From Actinoplanes philippinensis (GTDB lineage: Bacteria > Actinomycetota > Actinomycetes > Mycobacteriales > Micromonosporaceae): a DNA stretch of 64,000 nucleotides. The DNA lies in assembly GCF_900113015.1 (NCBI RefSeq), contig NZ_FONV01000007.1, positions 434,001 through 498,000 on the forward strand. Direction: 5' to 3'. Each line of letters begins with the position of its first letter. The first letter of the stretch is position 1. Shown here one piece after another: positions 42,698 to 50,379 of this stretch. Under the pieces are notes generated by a model. It was not told where the DNA came from and made no database searches. It saw only the letters and a list, made by a program, of their open reading frames with translations. The position numbers were made by a program, and so were the translations under genes.

Positions 42698-43755
42698 CCG
42701 CCCCAACAATGAAAAAGACGGAGAGGACGGACTACCTCCGCATCCTCCTCACTCAGCGCATCGCGCTGCTGGCGTTGCTCATCGTCGTTGTGGTCGTCAC
42801 GTTCTTCATCAACGACGCGGGCGGCTACCTGACCGCGCCGTACGACTTCGACTACATGTCGGCGAGCCTGATCAGCGCGGTCCCCCTGGCCATGCTGGGC
42901 CTGGCCGAGATGCTGGTGATCCTCTCCGGACGCGGCGGCATCGATCTGAGCGTGGGCGCGATGGTGAGCCTGGCCGGCATGGTGTTCGGTTTCGCGTACG
43001 GCGAATGGGGCTGGCCGTTGTGGCTGGCGATCCTGGCCACGGCCGGGTTCGGCGCGTTCCTCGGCGCGATCAACGGTTTCCTGGTCTCCTGGATCGGCTT
43101 CCCGGCGCTGATCGCCACGCTCGCGACGTTCTACGCGTACAAGAGCCTCGCGATCGTAGTCAACGACCAGCAGCCGATCAGCACGAAGCCGATCCAGGAG
43201 CTGTTCTCCCTGAGCAAGTCGGTGGAGCTGCCGCTGTTCGGCGAGTACGTCCCGAACGTGCCGCTGGGCATCTTCACGTTCCTGCTGCCCACCGTGGTGG
43301 CGGTCTGGCTGCTGCTGGCCCGCACCGCGTACGGGCGGCGTCTCTACGCGATCGGCACCAACGACGTCGCCGCTCGCTGGGCCGGCCTGCCGGTCCGGGA
43401 CACGCGGTTCAAGGCGTACGTCTACGCGGGTCTGATCTCCGGCCTGGTGGCCGTGGTGACCGTGGGACAGTTCGCCTCGGCCCGCCCGGACGCGGGCGTC
43501 TCCGGCAACGGCATGGCCCTGCCCGCCATCACCATCGCCGTCCTCGGCGGTGTGGCGATCACCGGTGGCATCGGCCGGGTCGCCGGGGTCGTGCTGGCAA
43601 CTCTGCTCATCGTCTGGCTCAACGCCGGCATCCTGCTGGCCTTCGTCGGCAACGAGGGCTCGCAGTACCAGCTCCTCGCGCTCGGCGCGGTGCTGGTGTT
43701 CGCCGCGCTGTTGAACGGGCTCACCAATCGACGGTACGGAGGTACCACATCATGA
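42694..43755 (+). CDS. rhaQ: Rhamnose ABC transporter permease 2
   Basis: 353-aa permease of the same family: ILSGRGGIDLSVGAMVSLAGM and AITIAVLGGVAITGGIGRVAGVVLATLLI. The GTG start overlaps the rhaP stop (GTGA) and has GAGGAGGAG just upstream; the more distal ATG (MKKTERTD) has no ribosome site. It forms a heterodimer channel with RhaP. Confidence 0.92.
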   Translation: MTAPTMKKTERTDYLRILLTQRIALLALLIVVVVVTFFINDAGGYLTAPYDFDYMSASLISAVPLAMLGLAEMLVILSGRGGIDLSVGAMVSLAGMVFGFAYGEWGWPLWLAILATAGFGAFLGAINGFLVSWIGFPALIATLATFYAYKSLAIVVNDQQPISTKPIQELFSLSKSVELPLFGEYVPNVPLGIFTFLLPTVVAVWLLLARTAYGRRLYAIGTNDVAARWAGLPVRDTRFKAYVYAGLISGLVAVVTVGQFASARPDAGVSGNGMALPAITIAVLGGVAITGGIGRVAGVVLATLLIVWLNAGILLAFVGNEGSQYQLLALGAVLVFAALLNGLTNRRYGGTTS

Positions 43756-44903
43756 ACCTCGACGGTCTGGACGGCTTCACGATCGAGGTCCCGAGCTGGG
43801 CGTACGGGAACTCGGGCACCCGGTTCAAGGTCTTCACCCGTCCCGGTGGGCCACGCAACCCGTACGAGAAGCTGTCCGACGCCGCGCAGGTGAACCGCCT
43901 GACCGGGCTGGCCAACCGGGTCTCGCTGCACATCCCGTGGGACCTGGTCGACGACTGGGCCGACCTGAAGGCGCACGCCGACAAGCTGGGCGTGCGGATC
44001 GGCGCGATCAACTCGAACGTCTTCCAGGACGACGACTACCGGCTGGGCTCGCTGTGCAACCCGGACCCGGCGATCCGCCGCAAGGCGATCGACCACCACC
44101 TGCAGTGCCTGGACGTGATGCGGCAGACCGGGTCGACGGATCTGAAGATCTGGCTGCCGGACGGCCTCAACTACGCGGGCCAGGACTCGCTGCGCGGCCG
44201 TCAGGAGCGGCTGGCCGAGGCGCTGCGGGAGATCTACGACGCGTCCGACGACAACCATCGGATCCTGCTGGAGTACAAGTTCTTCGAGCCGTACTTCTAC
44301 TCCACCGACATCCCGGACTGGGGCACGTCGCTGCTGCACTGCCTGGCGCTGGGTGAGCGGGCGACGGTCGTGCTGGACACCGGACACCACGCGCCGGGAA
44401 CGAACATCGAGTTCATCGTGATGCAGCTGCTGCGGCAGGGCCGGCTCGGCGCGTTCGACTTCAACTCGCGCTACTACGCCGACGACGACCTGATCGTGGG
44501 CTCGGCCGACCCGTTCCAGCTGTTCCGGATCATGTCGGAGATCGTGGCGGCGGACGCGCACCGGCCCGAGTCGCGGGTCAACTTCATGCTCGACCAGTGC
44601 CACAACATCGAGGAGAAGATCCCGGGCCAGATCCTGTCGGTCCTCAACGTCGAGCAGGCTCTCGCCAAGGCTCTGCAGGTGGACCAGGCGGCGCTGGCGA
44701 CCGCGCAGCGCGAGGGTGACGTGCTGGGCGCGCACCAGGTGCTGATGGACGCCTACGAGACCGACGTGCGGCCGGCGCTCGCGGACCGGCGGGAGGCACG
44801 GGGGCTGCCGCGCGATCCGGTCAAGGCTTTCGGAGCATCGGGGTACGCGCAGACGGCAGCCGCCGAGCGGGTGGGCGGAACCCAGGCCGGCTGGGGGGCG
44901 TAA
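43752..44903 (+). CDS. rhaI: L-rhamnose isomerase
   Basis: 383-aa TIM-barrel sugar isomerase of the RhaI type (Pseudomonas/Streptomyces form), converting L-rhamnose to L-rhamnulose with divalent metal. Probable metal ligands: Glu in LLEYKFFEP, Asp/His in VVLDTGHHAPGTN and Asp in GAFDFNSRYYADDD. The N-terminal FTIEVPSWAYGNSGTRFKVF is typical. The ATG overlaps the rhaQ stop. Rhamnulose kinase and aldolase genes, expected next, are absent; an unrelated Hpt gene follows. Confidence 0.92.
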   Translation: MNLDGLDGFTIEVPSWAYGNSGTRFKVFTRPGGPRNPYEKLSDAAQVNRLTGLANRVSLHIPWDLVDDWADLKAHADKLGVRIGAINSNVFQDDDYRLGSLCNPDPAIRRKAIDHHLQCLDVMRQTGSTDLKIWLPDGLNYAGQDSLRGRQERLAEALREIYDASDDNHRILLEYKFFEPYFYSTDIPDWGTSLLHCLALGERATVVLDTGHHAPGTNIEFIVMQLLRQGRLGAFDFNSRYYADDDLIVGSADPFQLFRIMSEIVAADAHRPESRVNFMLDQCHNIEEKIPGQILSVLNVEQALAKALQVDQAALATAQREGDVLGAHQVLMDAYETDVRPALADRREARGLPRDPVKAFGASGYAQTAAAERVGGTQAGWGA

Positions 44904-44952
44904 TCCCCGCAAAATACCGCTTGTAGCCGCCGGCCGGGCGCACTATGAGCGG

Positions 44953-45354
44953 ATGGAGACCGCTACGCAGCCGGAGGATCTCGCCCGGGTGGCCGGCGTA
45001 CGGGCCCGGCTCGCCGATCTGGTCGAGCCGAAACCGTCGCCCGCCGAACTGGCTCTGGTGCTCCGGCTGCTCCGTTCGTTCGCCGCGAAGGCCCCTCTCG
45101 CGGCGGACGAGCTGGTCCGCCTGTTGCACGAGGGGGACCCGGCGCCGGTCCGGGAGCACGCGCACAGCCTGAAGGGGTCGGCCGCGAACATCGGGGCCGA
45201 CGGGCTGGCGGCGATCTGCTCGCGGGTGGAGGACGCCGCCCGCGCCGGGGCCGTCACCGACCCCGGTCCGACGGGTGACCGCCTGCGCGCCGAGACCGAC
45301 GGCGCGCTGCGGGCGGTCCGGGCGCTGACGGTCGAGTTCGAACGGACCTCCTGA
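44953..45354 (+). CDS. Hpt-domain phosphotransfer protein
   Basis: 133-aa helical protein with phospho-accepting His71 in EHAHSLKGSAANIGA, the standard Hpt motif, so it relays phosphate between receivers in a multistep phosphorelay. CACTAT six bases before the ATG may give a leaderless mRNA. It is convergent, with an 11-bp gap, to a receiver-containing regulator, and lies in an island of kinases and receivers that may be its partners. Confidence 0.88.
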   Translation: METATQPEDLARVAGVRARLADLVEPKPSPAELALVLRLLRSFAAKAPLAADELVRLLHEGDPAPVREHAHSLKGSAANIGADGLAAICSRVEDAARAGAVTDPGPTGDRLRAETDGALRAVRALTVEFERTS

Positions 45355-45365
45355 TGGGGTGCGGG

Positions 45366-46529
45366 TCAGGCGGCGGTGAGCACCGGCTCGATCAGACCCA
45401 CCACCCGGGAGAAGTTGACCAGGCGGTCGAGCATCGCCTCGGTCACCACCGTGCCGCTGCCGATCAGCACGAGGCCGTTGGTCGCCATGACGTCCTGGGC
45501 CAGCCGCATCCCGACCTGGAGCTCGGCGATGGCGTAGGCGTGCGTGCTGTTGCTGTCCGGGCTCACCACGCCCTTGACCTGGCGCAGCGCGGCCAGCACG
45601 TGCGGCGCGCAGGTGCCCTGCTTGGTCAGCGAGTGGATGGCGATCTCCGGCGTACGGGACCGGGCGGCCGCCGTGTCGTACTCGATGGCCGTGCGTACCA
45701 CGCTGATCGCGCCCTCCACCAGCGGCGACCAGCCGCCCGCCGGGGGTTTCTCGCCGGCCAGCCCGCGGACCGTGGACACCACGTCCTCGATCATCGGAAT
45801 GTCCTTGATCAGCGGAAGCACCATCCCCGGCATCGCGTTGACGATCCGCTGCTCGTCCAGCGTGAGGTTGGCGCCCTCGGTGAGCTTGCTCATCACCTCG
45901 GCCGGCACGCTGACCGCGCCGATCTGCGAGGCCATCGCGGCGACCTCGATCTCCCACAGCCCGTCCAGCTCGAGGGCCGCGGTGAGCTCGCCGACCAGCT
46001 TGCGGATCCGGCCGGCCCGGGCGAAACCGAGCGGGCTGGACAGCTCGAGGATCCCGAAGAGGGCCTGCACGCTGGTCTTGAGCGTGGTGTCGACCATCTT
46101 GCGCTCGGCCATCGCGTGGTCGTGCCGGGTGACGGCGCCCTTGATCGCGTCCATGATGTCGCTGCGGGTGGCCGGTTTCGCCAGGTACCGGTAGACGCCG
46201 CCGGAGTTGATCGCGGCGATCACGGTCTTCATGTCGCCGTGGCCGCTGTGCAGGATGCGGATCACGTCCGGGTAGTCCTGCTGGATCTTCCCGAGCAGCT
46301 CGATGCCGTCCATGCCGGGCATCTTCACGTCACTGACCACCGCGGCGACGTTCTCGTTGGCGGCGAGCAGCTTCAGCGCCTGTTCGGCGTCCCCGGCCAT
46401 CAGCAGCCGGTGGTCGCGGCCCAGCTGGATGGAGAGCGTCTCCAGCATCACGTCGTCGTCGTCGACGAGCAACAACGTCGGCTTCTTGATGGTGTCGGCA
46501 TCGCTCGACCGGTACAGCTCGGTCCGCAT
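45366..46529 (-). CDS. Response regulator with degenerate HD-GYP-like output domain
   Basis: 387 aa. Receiver at residues 17-135 with Asp67 in VVSDVKMPGMDG and Lys in RYLAKPAT. The rest resembles RpfG-type HD-GYP phosphodiesterases in helix pattern, but where those have a metal-binding HD followed by GKIGIP this protein reads VAAMASQIGAVSVPAEVM, and no GYP is present. Cyclic-di-GMP hydrolysis is therefore unlikely. A small C-terminal domain (LAQDVMATNGLVLIGSGTVVTEAM) is also typical of RpfG-like regulators. AAGGAGGG lies five bases before the ATG. Confidence 0.85.
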   Translation of the reverse strand: MRTELYRSSDADTIKKPTLLLVDDDDVMLETLSIQLGRDHRLLMAGDAEQALKLLAANENVAAVVSDVKMPGMDGIELLGKIQQDYPDVIRILHSGHGDMKTVIAAINSGGVYRYLAKPATRSDIMDAIKGAVTRHDHAMAERKMVDTTLKTSVQALFGILELSSPLGFARAGRIRKLVGELTAALELDGLWEIEVAAMASQIGAVSVPAEVMSKLTEGANLTLDEQRIVNAMPGMVLPLIKDIPMIEDVVSTVRGLAGEKPPAGGWSPLVEGAISVVRTAIEYDTAAARSRTPEIAIHSLTKQGTCAPHVLAALRQVKGVVSPDSNSTHAYAIAELQVGMRLAQDVMATNGLVLIGSGTVVTEAMLDRLVNFSRVVGLIEPVLTAA

Positions 46530-46723
46530 CGTGGCCCTCCTTCGACTGACCGGCCTTCGGGGTACGTGGCTTCCTATCGCCTGTTCCGGGCGATGACTGA
46601 GGGTTGCCGGAACCGGATTTCGGTCCGGCGAACTCCTCAAGCCCCTCGCCGGTCCTGCCGAATGACGATCCACGAGCCACGGCGGAGATCCCGTCGGCTG
46701 CCGGCCGAGGAACGGACACCGAT

Positions 46724-47908
46724 GTGAACGCAGTAGGGGAAGACGCCCGCCTCGCGGCGGTGCACAGCTACCGCCTGCTCGGCGGCCCGCGCCCGGTCGT
46801 GCTGGACGAGCTGACCCGGCTGGCCGGCGCCGTCCTCGGCACGCCGATGGCCACGGTGACCCTGATCGACGCCGAACGGGAGTGGTTCGCCGGCAAGACC
46901 GGGGTGCCCGGTGACGGCGGGCCGCTGACCACCTCGTTCGCCGCGCCGGTCGTCGACACCCGCGAGCCGCTGGTCGTCGAGGACACCCTCGCCGAGCCGC
47001 GGTACCGGGCGTGGGACTGCGTGCAGGGCGCCCCCAACATCCGCTTCTGGGCCGGGGTGCCGCTGGTCGACGAGGACGGGCACACCCTGGGCAGCCTGTG
47101 CGTGCTCGACGACAAGCCGGGCACCGTCGGCGACCGGCAGCTGGATCTGTTGCGGACCATGGCCGGGCAGGCCGCCGGGCACCTGGCCGCGCTGCGCAAC
47201 CGGCAGCTGCTCGCCGAGATCGGCGACGAGCTGTCCCGGGCGATCAGCCGCGAGGAGGACTTCGTCGCGACCGTGTCGCACGAGCTGCGGACCCCGGTCA
47301 CCACCATCCAGGGCTATCTGGAGCTGCTCGTCGACAACGAGGAGCTGGCGCCGTACCGGCGGCTGATCGATCCGATCCAGCGCAACGGCGAGCGCCTGGT
47401 CCGGATGGTCGACCACCTGCTGGCCGGCACCCGCCCGGCGGCCGCGCCGCTGCCGCTGCTGCGGGCCGGCACCGACCTGGCCGCGGTGGCCGAGGCGGCG
47501 GCCGCCTCCTGCCGGGGCCAGGCGGCGCAGCGGGACGTGCCGATCGTGATCGAGGCGGGAGCCGGACCGTACTCGGTGCCGGGCGACTTCACCCGGCTCA
47601 GCCAGGCGGCCGAGCACCTCGTACGCAATGCCGTGCTCTTCAGTGGCAGCGGGCAGACGGTGACCCTCCGGGTGACCGCGACCAGCCTGGAGGTCCTCGA
47701 CTCCGGCGCCGGCATCCCGGCCGACGAGCTGCCGCATGTGGCGGAGCGGTTCTATCGCGGCCAGTTCGCCCGGGACCAGGCCGTTCCCGGTGTCGGGCTG
47801 GGCCTGAGCATCGCCGACCGGATCATGCGGGCGCACGGTGGCTCGCTCACCGTCGAGTCGGCCGGACCGGACCGGGGCACCTGTGCCCGGATGACCGTCC
47901 CGAAGTGA
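46724..47908 (+). CDS. GAF-domain sensor histidine kinase
   Basis: 394-aa cytoplasmic kinase. GAF domain at about 20-160 (YRAWDCVQGAPNIRFWAGVPLVDEDGHTLGSLCVLD), phospho-accepting His186 in VSHELRTPVTTIQGYLELL, N-box VRNAVLFSG, DSGAGIP and GVGLGLSIADRIM. It has no membrane segment. The GTG at 46724 is chosen because homology begins there; the upstream in-frame region is Pro/Ser-rich and not conserved-looking. It is divergent from the HD-GYP-like regulator (194-bp gap) and 72 bp before the chemoreceptor. Confidence 0.87.
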   Translation: MNAVGEDARLAAVHSYRLLGGPRPVVLDELTRLAGAVLGTPMATVTLIDAEREWFAGKTGVPGDGGPLTTSFAAPVVDTREPLVVEDTLAEPRYRAWDCVQGAPNIRFWAGVPLVDEDGHTLGSLCVLDDKPGTVGDRQLDLLRTMAGQAAGHLAALRNRQLLAEIGDELSRAISREEDFVATVSHELRTPVTTIQGYLELLVDNEELAPYRRLIDPIQRNGERLVRMVDHLLAGTRPAAAPLPLLRAGTDLAAVAEAAAASCRGQAAQRDVPIVIEAGAGPYSVPGDFTRLSQAAEHLVRNAVLFSGSGQTVTLRVTATSLEVLDSGAGIPADELPHVAERFYRGQFARDQAVPGVGLGLSIADRIMRAHGGSLTVESAGPDRGTCARMTVPK

Positions 47909-47980
47909 TCATTGCCCCTCAGTGCCGCACCGGACTTGCCGATCAGAGGGTCGGAGACCGGCTACCGGGCGGGGGACTCG

Positions 47981-49585
47981 ATGGCGATTCTGCGGCGGAT
48001 GCGACTCGCCGGGCGTCTCGGTGGCGCCTTCCTGACGGTGCTGACCGTGCTCGGCGTGGCCGTCGGCATCGGCGCGTGGGGCCTGACCAGGCAGTCGGCG
48101 TCGGCGGACGAGCTGCGGGGTCTGCTGCACCTGATGCACCAGGTCGACGAGCAGAAGTACTTCAACGGTGACATCTCCGGCTGGCAGATCGCCTACGTGT
48201 GGGACACCCGCCGCCTGGGCCCGGTGCAGGCGGTCAGCCCCGACAACGACAACCGCAAGGGTTTCCAGGCCGACTTCGACCTGCTCACCAAGCTGCTGGC
48301 GGAGACCGACACGGCGGCCATGACCGACGCCGAGCGGGCCGACTTCGACAAGCTCCGCGGCCTGTGGGACAAGTTCAAGTCGACCGACGACCAGATGGTG
48401 GCCCTGTACGCCGCGGGCCGCATCACCGAGGGCGACGACCTGCTGCTCAAACAGAGCTACCAGATCTACTTCGACATCATCGGGGCGACCGGCAGCCTGG
48501 TCACGTCGGTCGTCGGACGGGCCGACCACGCGGCGCAGAGCGCTCAGGACGAGGCCGCCGAGCTGCGTACCGTGATGATCGTCGTCTTCGTCCTGGCGGT
48601 GATCGCCGCCGCCCTCTGCACGGTGGCCGTGACCCGCAGCGTCACCGGCCCGGTCGGCCGGCTGGTGGAGGTGCTGCGCGGGATGGCCCGCGGCGACCTG
48701 ACCCTGCGCCCGGACACCACCGGCAACGACGAGCTCGCCGTGATGTCGCGCGCCGTGGACGAGGCCGTCGCCGGGGTGAAGACCACTGTCGCCGAGATCG
48801 TCGACAACGGCGGCCGGCTCACCGGCGCGTCGGACACCATGCGCCGGGTCAGCCGTGCGATCGACAGCGCCATCGCCGAGGCGGATCAGCAGGCCGGGAT
48901 GGCCGCGGCAGCCGCGAGTGGGGTCTCCGGCAACGTGCACACGGTCGCCGCCGGCACCGAGCAGATGGGCTCGGCGATCACCGAGATCTCCCGCAACGCC
49001 GCCGACGCGGCCCAGGTCGCCACCGACGCGGTCGCCGCCGCCCGGGCCACCAGTGAGACGATCAACCGGCTCGGCGAGTCGTCGGCGCAGATCGGCGACG
49101 TCATCGAGACGATCACCGCGATCGCGTCGCAGACCAACCTGCTGGCGCTGAACGCGACCATCGAGGCGGCCCGGGCCGGCGAGTCCGGCAAGGGCTTCGC
49201 CGTGGTCGCCAGCGAGGTCAAGGACCTGGCCCAGGAGACCGCGCGGGCCACCGAGAAGATCTCCCAGCAGATCGCGGCGATCCAGAGCGACACCGGGCAG
49301 GCGGTGACCGCGATCGACGAGATCAGCCGGATCATCGAACAGATCAGCGACTTCCAGACCACCATCGCCTCGGCCGTGGAGCAGCAGAGCGCCACCACCG
49401 CCGAGATGAGCCGCGGGGTGAGCGAGGCCGCGGCCGGCGTCACCGACATCGCCGGCAACATCGCGCACGTCGCGCAGGGCACCGCGTCGAGCCGGGAGGC
49501 GGTCAGCGAGGTGGCCCGGACCGCCGAGGACGTGCAGACGCTCGCCGACCGGTTACGCGCGTCCGCCGGCCGTTTCTCGATCTGA
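47981..49585 (+). CDS. Methyl-accepting chemotaxis-type receptor
   Basis: 534 aa. Membrane segments at about 10-32 and 189-212 enclose a four-helix-bundle-like sensor domain. A HAMP domain follows (about 213-265), then the coiled-coil signalling domain whose tip (IASQTNLLALNATIEAARAGESGKGFAVVASEVKDLAQET) is intact. The ATG at 47981 is used because the N-terminus then leads directly into the first membrane helix and a G-rich ribosome site precedes it. No CheA/CheW genes are nearby. It may serve motility of zoospores or non-motility signalling. Confidence 0.88.
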   Translation: MAILRRMRLAGRLGGAFLTVLTVLGVAVGIGAWGLTRQSASADELRGLLHLMHQVDEQKYFNGDISGWQIAYVWDTRRLGPVQAVSPDNDNRKGFQADFDLLTKLLAETDTAAMTDAERADFDKLRGLWDKFKSTDDQMVALYAAGRITEGDDLLLKQSYQIYFDIIGATGSLVTSVVGRADHAAQSAQDEAAELRTVMIVVFVLAVIAAALCTVAVTRSVTGPVGRLVEVLRGMARGDLTLRPDTTGNDELAVMSRAVDEAVAGVKTTVAEIVDNGGRLTGASDTMRRVSRAIDSAIAEADQQAGMAAAAASGVSGNVHTVAAGTEQMGSAITEISRNAADAAQVATDAVAAARATSETINRLGESSAQIGDVIETITAIASQTNLLALNATIEAARAGESGKGFAVVASEVKDLAQETARATEKISQQIAAIQSDTGQAVTAIDEISRIIEQISDFQTTIASAVEQQSATTAEMSRGVSEAAAGVTDIAGNIAHVAQGTASSREAVSEVARTAEDVQTLADRLRASAGRFSI

Positions 49586-49891
49586 TCCCGGCTCGCCCAC
49601 CAGCAGGTCGTGGACGCCGGTGACGGTCAGCGACCGCAGCACGATGCCCCGCGGCCGGTGCGCCCGGAAGGCGATGCCGGCCCGCGCCGCGGTCTCCCGC
49701 GCGGCCAGCAGCACGTCGATGCCGGACGAGTCGCAGAAGGTCAGCCCGTGCAGGTCGACGACCAGCTCCTCCGGGCGGTCGCCGAGGGCCGCCGCGACCT
49801 GCTCCTCGAACAGGTCGCCGGTGTCCAGGTCGAGCTCCCCGCGCAGCATCAGCCGGGTCACCTCGCCGTCGTCGAGCCGGACGATCCTCAC
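49553..49891 (-). CDS. STAS-domain anti-sigma factor antagonist
   Basis: 112-aa RsbV/SpoIIAA-like protein. The phosphorylatable serine motif CDSSGIDVLLAA (Ser55/56) is intact. When unphosphorylated, such proteins bind the anti-sigma kinase and release sigma factor. The GTG overlaps the stop of the RsbW-like gene (GTGA), so both are co-translated. Its 3' end overlaps the chemoreceptor gene by 33 bp on the opposite strand. Confidence 0.9.
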   Translation of the reverse strand: MRIVRLDDGEVTRLMLRGELDLDTGDLFEEQVAAALGDRPEELVVDLHGLTFCDSSGIDVLLAARETAARAGIAFRAHRPRGIVLRSLTVTGVHDLLVGEPGSDRETAGGRA

Positions 49892-50283
49892 GACGCGCTC
49901 CCCCGCGGGCAGGGCGCCAGCTCCACCAGCACCCGCTTGCCGCCTCGGTAGTTCTCCACGGTCCAGCTCTCGGCCAGCGCCTCGATCAGGGCGATGCCGC
50001 GGCCGCCGTCGCCGTCCGGATCACGGCGGCGCGGCACCACCGACGAGCCGTCGGCGACCGACACGATCACCCGCTCGTCGTGGGCCTCCAGGTGCAGCGC
50101 CACGCAGCCGCCGCCGTGCCGGACCGCATTGGTGACCAGCTCGCTGACGACCACGGCGGCCGCGTCGAGCCAGTCGGCATTCCGGAAGCCCCAGCCGCCC
50201 AGGACCGCCGTCACGGCACGGCGGGCGGCGGCGGGAGCACCGCGATCGAGTGGGACGTCCAGGTGGGCGGTCAGCTCGCTCAT
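49888..50283 (-). CDS. RsbW-like anti-sigma factor (serine kinase ATPase)
   Basis: 131-aa HATPase_c protein with N-box VVVSELVTNAVRHGGG and GGRGIALIEAL. It would bind a sigma-B/F-type factor and phosphorylate the STAS partner. No sigma gene is adjacent, so the target is elsewhere. The ATG at 50283 is chosen because the longer upstream reading would run through the sigma-B-like promoter found at 50320-50346. Confidence 0.88.
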   Translation of the reverse strand: MSELTAHLDVPLDRGAPAAARRAVTAVLGGWGFRNADWLDAAAVVVSELVTNAVRHGGGCVALHLEAHDERVIVSVADGSSVVPRRRDPDGDGGRGIALIEALAESWTVENYRGGKRVLVELAPCPRGSAS

Positions 50284-50319
50284 GCAAAACCCCGAGAATC
50301 GCCGATATGCGGCTGCACG

Positions 50320-50346
50320 GTACCCCCCTTCCGCCAGAGACGAAAC
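50320..50346 (-). promoter_or_regulatory. Sigma-B/F-type promoter of the RsbW-STAS operon
   Basis: Minus strand: GTTTCG, 15-bp spacer, GGGTAC, a very good match to the stress sigma consensus (GTTT-N14-16-GGGTAY). Transcription would start about 30 nt before the RsbW-like ATG, suggesting the partner-switch pair is controlled by the sigma factor it regulates. Confidence 0.65.
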
Positions 50347-50379
50347 CTCTGCCGGATTTATCATGATTTAGTAAATGGC

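Noticed and set aside
46559..46565. Sigma-B-like GGGTAC before the GAF kinase at 46724
   Set aside because: No GNNT at 14-16 bp upstream, so the match is incomplete.
47912..47980. Earlier start for the chemoreceptor
   Set aside because: The extra 23 residues are Pro/Gly-rich and not membrane- or receptor-like; ATG 47981 has a ribosome site and leads straight into the first membrane helix.
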